Positions 1-11,500 are shown, numbered from the stretch's first letter. The stretch is DNA of 64,000 nucleotides from Omphiscola glabra (GCA_964017045.1 OZ024801.1:28492049-28556048); one strand, 5' to 3'. Program-made: numbers and translations. The notes: generated from the letters alone by a model not told the origin.

Positions 1-222
1 GAAGGCGTCACTAGAAGCTGCGAAGATACTGGGTAATGCATTTGTTGACGTAATATGGATGATGAAGGTATGGCTTCTACAAGTGATAAAGTTCTTTAAG
101 AAGCGATTAGAATAGATGAGATTATTTCGTTTAGAAGTGTTTAGCGTATGGTGTCTAGAAGGGTAAGAGTATGGTGTATAGAAGGGTCGGGTGTACGGCT
201 TCTAGAAGAGGGTGGGAGTATT
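1..222. repeat. Degenerate ~23-bp minisatellite, left part
   Basis: Diverged units around tggtgtctagaagggtggga are recognisable from about position 127. The array is interrupted by a LINE fragment and resumes at about 720. The first 120 bases hold only faint versions of the unit. No coding signal is seen. Confidence 0.7.
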
Positions 223-719
223 CAATAATAATAAAAAAGTTAATTTGAAAAATCACGCTTCATCCCCAAAGGCTCGAAGCGCGGTACAAAAACAAAGCTG
301 GGAGATAATAACTAGCTGGAAAAGATGGTAGACAACTTCACCCCAGAAGGTGTTTACGAAATAGATGAGTTTTAAAATTTGTTTTGAAGTACTCCAGCGT
401 CTGGCTGTTTCTGATAGCGTCAGGAAGGGTGTTCCAAATGGTTGCGCCAGCAAATGCGAACGTGCGCCTTCCGGAAGTCTCAAGGAAAACACGAGGTATC
501 GAGAGTTTGCCACTATCGGATGAGCGGAGTTGTCTAGTGGGTACATAAGGTGTCAAGAGCGCTTGGAGATGGGACGGCGCCAGGTCATGCAAGCAGCGGT
601 AGCACAGAGTTGCAATTTTGTACTCTATACGAGCGCGGACCGGCAGCCAATGCAGTTCTCTCAGAAGAGTTTTAGCATGGTCGAATTTGCGTTTACGAAG
701 AACAATTAGAGCCGCATTA
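223..719 (-). mobile_element. 5'-truncated CR1/L2-type LINE, 3' end
   Basis: The minus strand encodes the end of a LINE reverse transcriptase: LHWLPVRARIEYK, then RTFAFAGATIWNTLPDAIRN, then a C-terminal THLFRKHL. This is the usual C-terminal tail of CR1/L2-superclade ORF2 proteins. The frame is open from about 719 down to a stop at 338. The 3' end of the element lies at the low coordinate and finishes in a TTA-type microsatellite (223-236), as expected for a LINE without a poly(A) tail. It sits inside a minisatellite, so the insertion is younger than that array. Three more copies of the same family occur in the window, all on the minus strand. Confidence 0.88.
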
Positions 720-1105
720 TTTAGTCCAGAAGGGTGGGAGTATGGTGTCTAGAAGAGTGGGAGTATGTTGTCTAGAAGGCGTGGGAGTATGGCGTTTAGA
801 AGTGGTTAGAGTATGGTGTCTAGAAGGGTCGGGTATAAGGCGTCTAGAAGGGGTGGGAGTATGGTGTCAATGAGAATGGGAGTATTGTGTCTAGAAGGGT
901 GGGAATAGGGTATCTATAAGGGTGGGATTATGGTGTCTAGAAGGGGTCGGGGCATGGCATTTAGAAGTGGTGGAAGTATGGTGTCTAGAAGGGTTGGGAG
1001 TATGTCGTTTAGAAGTGTTTAGTGTATGTTGTCTAGAAGGGGTGGGAGCATGGTGTTTAGAAGTGGTTAGCGTATTTTGTCTAGAAGTGATGAGACTATG
1101 GAGTC
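720..1105. repeat. ~23-bp minisatellite, right part
   Basis: About 16 imperfect copies of a unit like gggtgggagtatggtgtctagaa. A 104-codon open frame on the plus strand (922-1236) is a by-product of the repeat and has no recognisable protein signature. Confidence 0.85.
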
Positions 1106-3560
1106 CACATATAAAGAGATGTTTTCTAGTTGGTCATTTTGTCTGTTGCGCTTTTTTAAAAAAAAAACCCATTGCGTGCTATGAGATCAGGGCCGCTTCA
1201 TCCAAAAGTCCACATTGGAAAAGTTCAGGATCCTAATAATTTACCTAAACAATATAACTTGTGAATTATCAGCACAAAATAATTTAATATATTGAAAGCG
1301 TAACAAATATTATTTATATCGTGTTTTACGGGGGGGTTTTATTCAGCATTTGTTTCCTTAAAAATAACTGAAATGTCTTAAGCAAATTAATTTTTTTTTA
1401 AAACCAAAAATCACGCAATACGAAACAAAGCATAGTTGCACTGTGTGTAGGGGGTAGTCTTGGCTCTGTAGTGTAATTAAATTACGAGAATCTTTAACTT
1501 TGAACTAATTTTAAACGTTGGCTTAATACAAATAATAAATACACTATAAAAATTACCCTATTTTCTAGAATGTTGAGAAAATTTGGATCTCCTATCAAGG
1601 TTAAACTGAACTGGTTCACGCCCGGTTGTGGCTCACACCCGGTTTTGGTTCGCCCCTTACGATCCACGCAATGAATTGCTTTATCCATTGCAAACAAGTC
1701 TAGATTGTTTTCATTTCCTTCTTACATACTTATAATTAGCGAATAGTACTAACAAGCAATGAGCTATATTTTTTTAATAAAATTTTTAAACTCTTCTGTT
1801 CATTGACATTGATTGTAAAAGCCACTGAGGTGGGGGGTTTTATTTTTGGAACAACAATTTTTCATGCTGTCAGGTGTACGAATGCCGTGAAAAGTTTCAT
1901 TGTGAGATCTCTAAAACGCGCAATGCTTCATTCGAAATTTCAGGGGAAAAATATATCATTACAGCGCATTTGGCAACCAACGCGCATTTTTTAAATTATA
2001 GTTTCTCTTTCAAGACAATTGGCCTTATATTATTTAAAGTAAGTGATCATTTAAAAAGCACTTGAAGCCCTTGCGAAAAATTTTGTAGAGCAACAATACA
2101 TCAAACTAACAAATCATTGCCGTGTAACCTTCTAGCGTCTGAGTGACGAAAGTGATAACTTAGGATAAAAACAGGAAAGAGTAACAAAACAAAACAAAAA
2201 AGAAAGGAAAAACCCAGACATACTGTTCATGATTCAGAGTCGATGGTATGAAATACAAAAAACATCACCTAAACATTGCCGAGACATGTAAGAAACAATG
2301 CAATTTTACTTAGTTTATTCCTAACCAAATTTCTCTATGGAATTATTTGTTCTCATCCTATTAGCCTCAACGCAAGGTCTCCACGTTTAGTAATCTTTCA
2401 ATGGCGGTCTTAATGATATGTATTCAGTCCCAGTAACAAATCCTCTTCTATTAATGGCGGTGTCAATATGTATTCAGTCCCAGTATATATCCCCTTCGTG
2501 TGTTATTGTTTCAGAAACATCAAAACTAACTAGTGTACATATTGAAGATAAAATTAATGCGCTTTATTTCTTTAGTGTTTTTTTCTAATCCCATCAGTAA
2601 ATATTGACCACCGCGATGTCGCAAATATAATTGCAGGCGGCGAATCAGGTAAAAAAAACTTTTAAAAACCTTTCTTAAGAACACTTTTCTCCAGTGTCGA
2701 GTGTAACCCTGTCATTACAAGAAGGTTGGAGAAATTGATTTGAAACTATTTTCGATTCTCTGTTGTACACTATTGACATTTTTTGAAAGCTATTGAGAAC
2801 TACGTAACTTTGTGCGGCTGAAAAACAATCTCTCTTTTTTTTTTTGTACAAAACCAAATGAAGTACTTTCCATAATTTCCAACTGAGTTTGTGCTTCATC
2901 GATAGCTGTATGTGCTTTCTATGATAAAAAAAAAACTTAAGTTCAGTCACATTATAGTGACTCATGGCTGACTTAAAGTATCCGTCCTTTAAATGTAGGT
3001 CGTTAAGTGACCTCAGATCTTCCGTGTCAAATTTTGCACCAACTTAAATTACCTCAAGGGCTCTCAAACTTAACCGACAGTGCCATGTTGACCTGGTTGT
3101 CGTCAACCGCAATCGATCCGACGTCATCCTTACTCTAAAGCGAAATATAACGAAGGGGGGAAAAAATGTTGAAAAGAGCGCAAGTGTTAGAGACATGGCT
3201 TCCGGCAGTATTTAGCGCACTTTGCCAACAAACGCACGACAAGATGATATCCCCATGTTATGCATATATGTGTACGTTTTAGCTGGGCGAACAAGACTTC
3301 AACAAGATACGGCCAAATGGCGCAGTTGTTGAATCATCCGCGGGTTTTGACTTGTTAATTAGCAAAGGGATCTTTACAATTGTATATTTTATAATTGAAA
3401 AACTTACTATTTTTTTCCCCTTGCAAGAATCGATCTGCGACATGGTGACAACAAAGAAAATGTCAAATATATTTATAATCAACAGAGCTAATTAGAAGTC
3501 ACTGCACTGGCCGATACGGTAACTATGCTCTACCACATTTAAAATACCTCCATTCAAGTT
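1106..3560. other. AT-rich intergenic DNA, no gene seen
   Basis: No coding region, RNA gene or recognisable transposon was found. The only internal structure noted is a two-copy direct repeat of about 50 bp at 2400-2490, sharing the segment tgtattcagtcccagta. Short open frames here are under 100 codons, with no motif and biased composition. Confidence 0.6.
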
Positions 3561-3692
3561 ACTTAGACGTAAGCTGTCCTGGCTGACGGAGCTAGTCTCT
3601 GTCTACTTAGACGTAATCTGTCCTGGCTGACGGAGCTGGTCTCTGTCTAGTTAGACGTAAGCTGTCCTGGCTGGCGGAGCTGGTCTCTGTTA
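3561..3692. repeat. 44-bp tandem repeat, 3 copies
   Basis: Three units begin at 3561, 3605 and 3649 and share acttagacgtaagctgtcct plus ggagctggtctctgt. The sequence before unit one (cattcaagttacttagac) also occurs in the ~73-bp array at 58.6 kb. Confidence 0.9.
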
Positions 3693-3955
3693 CTCGGATG
3701 CCATTAGCTGGATTAGAATACGACGCTTTCAGACGCCTCCCTAGATAATAACATTTATAATCCAAGATATTGTTTCGATGCAAGAGAGTCTGCGTTAAGT
3801 ACAAATAGGATATATATTAAGAATGAAATATTTAATTCACTTTTTTTCAAAAGAGCATTTTACAATATATAATTGCATTCATTTTCGTGCAAGACTTGTT
3901 CCAGCACATAACTAATAATATGATAATAATAATCTCAAAGTACCAGAGTTTAGTA

Positions 3956-4151
3956 CAGTGAATCTCAACCTTCCTAATGCCGCGACCCTTTAATACAGTT
4001 CCTCATGTTTGGCGACCCCCAACTACAAAATTATTTTCGTTGCTACTTCACAACTGTAGAGTATATGTGTTTTCGGATGGTCTTACGCAACCCCTGGAAA
4101 AGGGTCATTCGACCCCCAAAGGGGTCGCGACCCACAGGCTGAGAACCGCTG
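3956..4151 (-). mobile_element. SPIN-like hAT MITE, copy A
   Basis: A 196-bp element reading cagtgaatctcaaccttcct at one end and cccacaggctgagaaccgct-g at the other. These match the terminal inverted repeats and subterminal GC-rich blocks of SPIN (SPACE INVADERS) non-autonomous hAT transposons as I know them. It is flanked by an 8-bp duplication, gtttagta (3948-3955) and gcttagta (4152-4159), with one mismatch. The end reading gtgggtcgcgacccc lies on the minus strand. Confidence 0.87.
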
Positions 4152-4609
4152 GCTTAGTATAATACTGTGCTTTACAAATTAAAAATAAGAAATCCCATTG
4201 TTAACCAGATAACTTAATGCTGATTTATAATCAAACTGATCCTATTGGAATGAGTGTTAAATAAAAGTCATGGAAAATTATTACGCTGAAAATTCACTGT
4301 GAACAAATTGAATGCAGGGAAATTAGTCGCGGGTAAAAAAAAATGGCTTTGTGGAAAAATCCATCGCAACAAATTGAATCGATTGAACGTGCACATATAA
4401 TTAGTCTCAGGGAAAATCCATTGCAAGAACGAATCGTTGATAGAAACAAGAATATGTGCGATCTATATTTCAAAACCAAAATATTTTTGGCAAATTATCT
4501 CATTTCAGCAGAGCCTATGGTACATTTAAAAAAAAAATAAATGCTAATTTTTACCATTTCAAATGTAGCAAGATATTGCAAAGTTCACAAAGTGGATACC
4601 TCAGACTGT

Positions 4610-4682
4610 GTGGAATGGCAGTGGAATGGTAGTGAAATGGCAGTGGAATGGCTGTGGAATGGCAGTGGAATGGCAGTGGAGT
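4610..4682. repeat. Short GT-rich minisatellite
   Basis: About six copies of an 11-12-bp unit, ggcagtggaatg. Confidence 0.85.
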
Positions 4683-4847
4683 GACCGTGTAATTCTTCAA
4701 TCTGCCGGTCTATTCGGTGTCAATTTTAAGTCTTTGAAAAGAAACAATTACCAGGTTTTATGAGAACCAAAAACATTGCGGTCGATTAGAGCTTAAATCT
4801 TGTTCCTTTTTAAAAGGCGGTCGTGAATACAAGACATCTCCTAACTA

Positions 4848-5030
4848 AATTCGTATATCATGGTATAGTATCTCCTAAATTAAGTGGTATAATAATGGCA
4901 TTGTATTTCCTGGCTAAAGTGGTATATTATGGTAAGGTGTCTCCTAATTAGTGTGGTATTATATGGCAAGGTATCTCATAAATAAAGTGGTATATTATGG
5001 TAAGGTATCTCCTAACTATGATGGTATATC
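4848..5030. repeat. ~32-bp minisatellite
   Basis: Five diverged units based on ggtatattatggtaaggtat followed by ctcctaa. Confidence 0.8.
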
Positions 5031-5089
5031 ACACCAGGCCATGTCTATCCAAAACTTCTAGGTCATTTCTCACGCCTTAAATTCACCTC

Positions 5090-5545
5090 TTAATGTTTTT
5101 CCCGTTTCCTCTACTCCCCCCCTCTCAACATGAGTTAAACGTCTCCCCCCCCCCCCCCACAACAACATGAACTAACCTCCCCGGAACATGAGCTAATCCT
5201 TCCCACCCCCCACCAAAACATGAACCTCCCCAACAGTGGCGTAGCGAGCTTAACTCGCGCCCGGGCACAATACCTTTTTAGCGCCCCCCCCCCATTCGAA
5301 AACCATACAATATTATATGTAAAATATATCATTTGGCGCCCCTTTGTGAGTAGCGCCCGGGGCATGATGCCCCCTCCCCCCTCGCTACGCCACTGCAGTC
5401 CCCAACAACACACACACACACAATAAATTAACTATAATCCCCTGTAATGTTAGCTAAGCTTTTCCCTCCAAACATGAACTACCCCCCCCCCCCAAATGTG
5501 AACTATCCCCCAAATATATATAATATTAAAATGAGCTAAACTATT
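5090..5545. repeat. C-rich region with recurring catgaacta motif
   Basis: Alternating poly-C tracts and degenerate aacatgaactaac motifs, with a short CA run at 5408-5422. The tract is interrupted by the MITE at 5234-5395. Confidence 0.6.
5234..5395. mobile_element. hAT-type MITE with 15-bp inverted ends
   Basis: The termini are perfect inverted repeats, cagtggcgtagcgag at 5234-5248 and ctcgctacgccactg at 5381-5395. Blocks just inside them (cgcccgggca, gcgcccggggca) also mirror each other. The 8-mer tccccaac occurs on both sides (5227-5234 and 5400-5407) but is not perfectly abutting. No transposase is encoded. Confidence 0.8.
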
Positions 5546-5604
5546 CCCCTAAACATATTTAACTTCCTTTTAATTTATCTCATTCAATTGGGGTACAATG
5601 TTTT

Positions 5605-5817
5605 CAGAGGCGAGGTGTAGGTGTGGGGGGGTCAGGGGGGTACAGATGTAACCGGGCGCCAGGTAGTTAGGGACGCCAAAATGTTCTTTGTGATTATTTA
5701 TTGGTGAAAATAATGAGTTTGAGAGTTTAAAAAAGGAAAAGAGGGCGCTTTAAAATGAATCTTGTCCCCGGGTGCGAATTTTGTCCCCGGGCGCCAAACA
5801 CTCTAGGTACGCCTCTG
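5605..5817. mobile_element. hAT-type MITE with exact 8-bp target duplication
   Basis: A 213-bp element with ends cagaggcg and cgcctctg, flanked by exact copies of aatgtttt at 5597-5604 and 5818-5825. The interior is GC-rich near the ends (gggcgcc blocks) and AT-rich in the middle. It is non-autonomous. Confidence 0.87.
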
Positions 5818-5924
5818 AATGTTTTAGCATCAAATATTCTTTTTTTTATTAACACAGTCTGTAAAGAAAATATGAAAACCATATTCCATAAATATTTTAT
5901 GTACAATCGAAATAACATAATCTG

Positions 5925-6090
5925 GGTGCTTGGTTGTCAATCCTTTGACATATTCTGGGTGCTTAGCTGGTTGGAAAACCTTTGACATAATCTGAGTGAT
6001 TGGTGGGTTGTCAAACTTTTGACATAATCTGACTCTTTGTTTGGTTGTCAAACCTTTGGCATAATCTGAGTGCTTGGTTGTCAAATGTTT
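5925..6090. repeat. 33-bp minisatellite upstream of receptor 1
   Basis: About five units of ttggttgtcaaacctttgac followed by ataatctgagtgc. The array ends about 15 bp before a candidate splice acceptor for receptor 1. Confidence 0.85.
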
Positions 6091-6107
6091 TATTTTTTTC
6101 ATTTCAG
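6085..6107 (+). promoter_or_regulatory. Candidate 3' splice site of a 5'-UTR exon of receptor 1
   Basis: A pyrimidine-rich run ends in tttcatttcag at 6107, 120 bp upstream of the receptor 1 start codon. Many intronless-coding chemoreceptor genes have a non-coding first exon, and this site would suit one. A weaker AG lies at about 6221. This is inferred from sequence only. Confidence 0.4.
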
Positions 6108-6227
6108 GACAATTAAAAAAGATATTGAACAGTTTTCTTTACCTCGACGAGTCATTAGAGTCCATGAACCTCATTTCGTAGCACACCGTGAGCATATACA
6201 TTTTTTTTCAAACATTTATAGCGAGCA

Positions 6228-7457
6228 ATGAACATCACGGATGTCCAAGCGGTAGCCCTTGGTGATGTTACGTCATGGGACACCGTTATGCTTAACGGAT
6301 TCATCATTATCGAAATCTTCCACCCACCTATAGTTTTACTCGGTCTGGTCGCCAATCTCATCAACATCTCCGTCTATTTGAAAATCGGATTGAAAGACTC
6401 CATCAACATCTGTTTCTTCGTCCTCTCGTGTGCCGACTTAATCTGCGTGTTGATGTTGGGAGTGCAGGACGTTTGTACCATTTTCACAGAGAACATTCAA
6501 CGCGTGTGGCGAACCGACGGCAACTCTCTGAATTTTATAGTAGCTTTTTACTTCGGCGCTTTCTATGACGTTTCTCAGGGGATCACGACGTTCATCGCAG
6601 TCCAAAAATGCTGGTGCGTCGCGCTACCGTTTCGCTTCAAGGACACGTTCACGACGACGCGGACGGTCGCTATTTTAACCGTGGTTTCAGTAGCAGCCTT
6701 CTCTATGAACTTGCCGGTGCTGACAACGCAAGGCCTGCAGGAAATCATGATACCGGGCGCCAATACAACTCTACTAATCTTGTGGACGGATGAGAGCAGA
6801 CAGCGGCTACTCCCAATCGTGGGGCTCGTGTCTTTGATCTACACCAACACGTGTCAGTTCACCGTCATCTTCTGCTTGATCGTTTTGGCTTCAAATTTAC
6901 GAGCGTCGTCGAAGTTCAGGGATTCCTCAACGATCCCCACCACGGATCAACCAACGACGACTACCGATTTTAAAAATTGTGACACCAAAGCCGGGGACAA
7001 GAGCTCGAAGCAATATTCGACGACTGACAAAACAAGGTGTAAGAAAAAGACGGAAAATCATTGGACCATCACCAAGAATCACGTTGGCGAGATGAGCGCA
7101 TCTGGTCGGAAAGACACCGTACCGGCGCCTCGCCAAAATAAGATTACGTCCAGAAAAGAGCTGCAGGCCATAAAGTCGACTACGTTTGTGTCCATCCTGT
7201 TCGTCTCGTGCAACACGTTCAAGCTACTAAACTACTACGTCATCTTGTGCGTCCCCGAGTACAGGCTTAACGGTCGTTTTCAGAACACCTACTTTTTATC
7301 CAATTCCTACAGGATGTTTTTTGAATCCCTGCACATCTCGTGTAACGTGTTCGTCTACTTGAAGTTCCACACACGGTTCAGGACAACGTTGGTGTCCAGC
7401 TGCTACAGCGGCTACCTACGTCTTTCGGCCTGCAATTGCCGGTCTACTTTCAAATGA
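6228..7457 (+). CDS. Chemosensory-type GPCR, receptor 1
   Basis: A 409-residue seven-transmembrane protein in one exon, expected at the plasma membrane and probably detecting external chemical cues. Hydrophobic segments fall at about residues 24-52, 58-80, 102-133, 146-167, 195-222, 313-341 and 356-380. TM2 has the class A-like SCADL, TM3 ends in QKCWCVALPFRFK where most class A receptors carry D/ERY, and TM7 has SCNVFVYLKF instead of NPxxY. Loop 3 (about 223-312) is long, Thr/Ser/Lys-rich and unlike the other copies. Sequons lie at N2 and in extracellular loop 2 (NTT, about 179). The usual TM3-ECL2 disulfide cysteines are missing. The start was chosen because MNxTD-like openings recur in all five copies. 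Family and role are inferred from resemblance to gastropod chemosensory receptors; the ligand is unknown. Confidence 0.93.
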   Translation: MNITDVQAVALGDVTSWDTVMLNGFIIIEIFHPPIVLLGLVANLINISVYLKIGLKDSINICFFVLSCADLICVLMLGVQDVCTIFTENIQRVWRTDGNSLNFIVAFYFGAFYDVSQGITTFIAVQKCWCVALPFRFKDTFTTTRTVAILTVVSVAAFSMNLPVLTTQGLQEIMIPGANTTLLILWTDESRQRLLPIVGLVSLIYTNTCQFTVIFCLIVLASNLRASSKFRDSSTIPTTDQPTTTTDFKNCDTKAGDKSSKQYSTTDKTRCKKKTENHWTITKNHVGEMSASGRKDTVPAPRQNKITSRKELQAIKSTTFVSILFVSCNTFKLLNYYVILCVPEYRLNGRFQNTYFLSNSYRMFFESLHISCNVFVYLKFHTRFRTTLVSSCYSGYLRLSACNCRSTFK

Positions 7458-7734
7458 ACATTCGCTTTTTTTCCTTGTCAATTGTTATCAGCAAATGACT
7501 TTAACAATTTTGGGTTTTTTTTTAAGTTGGTTTTACAAGTAGTCTCAGTTAAAATAATATAACAGAAAAATATGATTCATATAAATACAAAAACAATACT
7601 AAATGTGATTTTAATTTTATTATAGACTTTGTATGTACTAGTTAATCATTTTAAAATTTACTAAGTCGCAAATATTATCGTAAGATTGAGAAATAACGTT
7701 GTTATAATTATATATATATATTTATATGTGTATA

Positions 7735-8442
7735 TAATAATAATAATAACGTTTATTTGAAAAATCACGTTTCATCCCCAAAGGCTCGGAGCGCGGTACA
7801 AAGTCAAATCTAGGAGATAATAGCTAGCTGGAAAAGATGGTAGTTAACATCACCCCAGCAGGTCTTTGCCAAACACAGATCTGTTTTGAGGGACTCAGGT
7901 GTCTGGCTGTTTCTGAGAGCGACAATGAAGGGTGTTCCAAATGGTTGGGCCTGCAAATGCGAAAGTGCACCTTTCGTAAGTATCAAGGCGAGCACGTTTG
8001 CCACTAACGGATGAGTGAAGTTGTCTAGTGGGCGTCATAAGCACTTTGAGATAAGACGGCGCCAGATCATGCAAGCAGCGGTAGCACAGAGTTGCAAATT
8101 TGTACTCTATACGAGCGCGGACCGGCAGCAAATGCAGTTCTCTCAGAAGTGTTTAAGCATGGTTGAATTGGCATTTACGAAGAACAATGCGAGCCGCATT
8201 TTTCTGTGCCTTTTAATTTTATCCAGGAGCGTAGCTGGGAAGCCCACCATGAGAGCATTGTAGTAGTCCATGCGTGATAGCACGAATGCAGACATCGGCC
8301 TCTTTGATGCATCCAACGTTAAGAAAGGTCTGATGTGACTAATAAATCTGAGCAGCTCTACAAAAATCGCCTTGTAAAGCATGTTAATGTGATTTTCCAT
8401 AGTCAGTTTTCTGTCTAAATAGACTTCTTGATCGTTTTGTCT
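7735..8442 (-). mobile_element. 5'-truncated CR1/L2-type LINE, longest copy
   Basis: About 700 bp on the minus strand, homologous to the copy at 223-719 but reaching further into the RT. The upstream part encodes FVLSRMDYYNALMVGFP followed by LLDKIKRH (8143-8400 region), the conserved thumb segment before LPVRARIEYK. The frame is broken at least once between the two parts, so the copy is dead. The 3' end is an ATA/TAA microsatellite at 7735-7752. Confidence 0.88.
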
Positions 8443-8463
8443 ATATATATATATATATATATA
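8443..8463. repeat. AT dinucleotide microsatellite
   Basis: A pure tatata run directly beyond the 5' truncation point of the L2 fragment. Confidence 0.85.
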
Positions 8464-8528
8464 ACAATGATATTCGTATTCTGGAAAGTGAAGTTAATTT
8501 TAGAGGTATGACATTTAAACCTTTAGAT

Positions 8529-8661
8529 CAGTGATTCCCAAATTTTTTTTTTTTTGATTTACGGGGGCTCATTCTTAGAATCAATTTCTGTTGGGCAGCC
8601 CCTTTAGCACACTTTATGTCTTACAAGTGAGGCCCAAAGAGCACCGGTTTGGAAAGCAATG
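8529..8661. mobile_element. hAT-like MITE, diverged
   Basis: The ends cagtgattcccaaa and tttggaaagcaatg are near-inverted repeats of the cagtg-ttcccaaacc type common in hAT MITEs. Flanking octamers (ctttagat and aactaggt) match poorly, so the copy is probably old. Confidence 0.55.
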
Positions 8662-8934
8662 AACTAGGTAATATAGTATTATCGTTTTATTCCTTCCTTA
8701 TTCCTAGACCCCAAAGAAGGCTTTAATCGAATTTACCTTAAACTCTCAAAAATTAAAAAACGCATTCCAGATTACTATCGTTTTTGTTTCCGTCCTCATT
8801 TTCATAAATCAAAAAGTGTATGCCCGTTAAACTGCTCATAAATACTAAAAACAGACCGGCCTGTATTTACAAAGCTGAGGTTTTACGGCATAGTTTTGTT
8901 TGACACAATTCACATTGTGGACTAGGGGGAGAGG

Positions 8935-8944
8935 AACAGAGAGG

Positions 8945-8977
<33 letters not shown>

Positions 8978-8982
8978 GGAGG
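8935..8982. repeat. GA-rich microsatellite
   Basis: An imperfect run of gagagagaaagagagagaga. Open frames across it on both strands are low-complexity and are not annotated. Confidence 0.85.
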
Positions 8983-9366
8983 GGAGCTAAAAGCTGTCTG
9001 GCTCCCCAGATTCCTTGTCCCCCTCACACAAAGAAAAAAAATGTGTGCAACAATATTATTGAACAGTTTATTGATCGTCTGAAGTGGCGGTGACGTCATT
9101 TGACCCCCCGGGGAGTGGAGTAGATTGAGGTTTAAGATGATGGGAAACTGTCATGTGGGACAATCACTCGAGCCATGACATCCGGAATATCTTAACTCTC
9201 ATTGAAAAAACGAAAACCCACTTGTGGCATCGGCTCGATACACCAAAGTGTTCAATGAATAAAGAGATGTACACCACAGTAGTTTATACAATAATTTATA
9301 TTTTTTTAAACTACTAGAAAGAATAATTGTAAAACTGAGTTGGGAAACCCACTTAACATTTAAAAA

Positions 9367-9586
9367 CATTGGTTCTCAACCTTCTTAACGCCGTGACCCT
9401 TTAATGCAGTTTCTCCTGCTGTGGTGACCCCCCCCTCCCACCATAAAATTATTTTATTTTCGTTGCCACTTGATAGATATGCGTTTCCCGGGGGTCTTAG
9501 GCGACCCACGTGTAAGGGTCGTTCGACCCCCCCCCCCCCCCCCACCCAAAATCAGAAGGGTGGCGACCCACGCGTTGAGAACCGTA
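9367..9586 (-). mobile_element. SPIN-like hAT MITE, copy B
   Basis: Contains ggttctcaaccttcttaacg at one end and gcgacccacgcgttgagaac at the other, with the same internal block order as copy A. A poly-C expansion of about 18 bases has grown inside. Flanks tttaaaaa and ttttaaaa suggest an 8-bp duplication in AT-rich DNA. Confidence 0.8.
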
Positions 9587-9640
9587 TTTTAAAACATACC
9601 CGTATACGAATATAGGACAAACATTTCTAGTGTCTGTCAG

Positions 9641-10352
9641 CTTCCCCCGGGATTCCGGTTGACAAGTCTGTAGTGACTTGCCGATTTGGAAGCGCTGGCC
9701 ACCGACCCCCTCGGCGTTAACCCGGGGCACATTACAACCATTGCGTGTCCCGCGTGGCAGACACGGCCATGCATGGTAGTTGCTGGAATAAACAGCTCCT
9801 ACAGGGCTGCCACCTGTGATGCTTCACAGGGGGAAGAAAAGGCAAACACAGGGTAGGGATCATGATTACAAGTTGCCGTTAAGGGATATGAGGCTATAGG
9901 CTGTGGTGGAAGCCTATAGCCGGTGATTCTAAATATGCAGCCCTGAGAAAGCTGCTCCTAGGCAACCGTTTCGTCCCAGCTATTTCGCGAACTAGTCGCG
10001 AGGTGGAAACCCACTGTAGAATCCCTCTTAGAGGGCGTCCGATGCTTCCCCGGGACGGGTGGGGGGAGATATTAGGACGTTAATTTACCGTCCCGGCCCC
10101 TGGGAGAGTGGACTACGGACGCTTGAAACACAGCGTCTTTGGTCGACCAGATGTCTCCGGTCGGGGAGGGTCTCCGTCGGCGAACCCGATCGAGCGGTTG
10201 CGGGCGGGGACGCTCCACGCCCGGGGAGGTCTCTGGCGCCCTTCCGCACGGCCTGCCGCCGAGGCGGCCGGCAGGTGCGGGTGGGCGCCGGGAAGGGCAT
10301 AAGGAGCGTAAGCTCGACGGCCCGCTGACGCCATTTCCTAAAGTGATATTCG
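9641..10352 (-). mobile_element. GC-rich structured retroposon, copy 1 (unrecognised family)
   Basis: A 712-bp GC-rich segment in AT-rich surroundings, flanked by exact 12-bp direct repeats (agtgtctgtcag at 9629-9640 and 10353-10364). The length of the duplication points to LINE-type target-primed insertion. On its minus strand it aligns with 13815-14393. The two share an identical 21-base core (here 9957-9977) and hairpins with paired changes. One stem is a perfect 11-bp helix, 9892-9902 with 9911-9921; another is 9937-9941 with 9951-9955. It has no poly(A) tail and no recognisable protein; open frames on both strands are GC-rich artefacts. It could be an unusual SINE or the 3' part of an unidentified LINE. 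Confidence 0.75.
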
Positions 10353-10395
10353 AGTGTCTGTCAGTATAAACCAATATGCAAATTATGTCCAATTT

Positions 10396-10490
10396 ACGAG
10401 CAGTCATTCAAAGTCCAATGTACGAGCAGTCATTCAAAGTCCAATGTGCGAGCAGTCATTCAAAGTCCAAAGTACGGGCAGTCATTCACC
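10396..10490. repeat. 26-bp tandem repeat, ~3.7 copies
   Basis: Units of cgagcagtcattcaaagtcc followed by aatgta. Confidence 0.9.
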
Positions 10491-10599
10491 ACCCAACATT
10501 TTTACAAACAAGCGAAATACAATGCAAGGCAATACTGTCTTTAGAGCAAAATAAACTCAGTCAAATTCTGTATTTCATAAAAATGTTAAAAATGGATGT

Positions 10600-11085
10600 A
10601 TTACATGTATGTGTACTATGAATGTGTACTATGTATGTGAACTATTTATGTGTACCATGTATGTGAACTATTTATGTGTACCATGTATGTGAACTATTTA
10701 TGTGTACCATGTATGTGTACTATGAATGTGTACCATGTATGTGAACTATTTATGTGTACCATGTATGTGAACTATTTATGTGTACCATGTATGTGTACTA
10801 TGAATGTGTACTATGTATGTGAACTATTTATGTGTACCATGTATGTGAACTATTTATGTGTACCATGTATGTGTACTATGAATGTGTACCATGTATGTGA
10901 ACTATTTATGTGTACCATGTATGTGAACTATTTATGTGTACCATGTATGCGTACTATGAATGTGTACTATGTATGTGAACTATTTATGTTTACCATGTAT
11001 GTGAACTATTTATGTGTACCATGTATGTGTACTATGAATGTGTACTATGCATGTGAACTACTTATGTGTACCATGTATGTGTACT
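10600..11085. repeat. ~26-bp satellite with higher-order structure
   Basis: A unit of tgtaccatgtatgtgaacta then tttatg alternates regularly with a variant containing tgtactatgaatgtg, giving a longer repeating block. The 180-codon plus-strand frame through it (Met/Cys/Tyr/Val-rich) lacks stops only because of the unit sequence and is not called a gene. Confidence 0.9.
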
Positions 11086-11304
11086 ACATTAAACTAGTGG
11101 GTACTCACAAATGGCATTGCTTTTCTTTAATCAATATTATTTGTACACTCGGAATGAAAAAGCTTTATGTTTCAAATAAAATGATTTTTTAATGACTACG
11201 AATATATAGTGTGACTCCAGGTGGGCTGCGTATCCCCCCCCCCCTTTTTTCCCCAAATAATATGAAAAATAGATAAACGCATCGTTTGATATAGGCAACT
11301 TATT

Positions 11305-11500
11305 TCATTGCCCTTATTACAATGTATATCTTATTTTAACTTTTCATATTATAATCCTCTTACTCCCATGTATATCTTATTTGAACGTGTCATATTATAA
11401 TCATCTTGTTCCCATGTATATCTTATTTTCAACTTGTCATATAATAATCCTCTTATTCCCATGTATATATTGTTTTCAACCTATCATAGTATAATCCTCT
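11305..11500. repeat. ~46-bp minisatellite, 4 copies
   Basis: Units of cccatgtatatcttatttga then a catattataatcctctta segment, with about 10-15% divergence between units. Confidence 0.85.

Noticed and set aside
9957..9990. Hammerhead ribozyme suggested by ggacgaaac in the retroposon core
   Set aside because: The required ctgatga-type partner is not present upstream in either copy, so the three-way fold cannot form.
10059..10407. Overlapping Arg/Pro-rich open frames on both strands
   Set aside because: They lie in the GC-rich retroposon, where stop codons are rare; the structure is RNA-like and bounded by target duplications.
10650..11192. 180-codon Met/Cys/Tyr-rich protein
   Set aside because: Low-complexity translation of a 26-bp satellite; nothing outside the array supports a gene.
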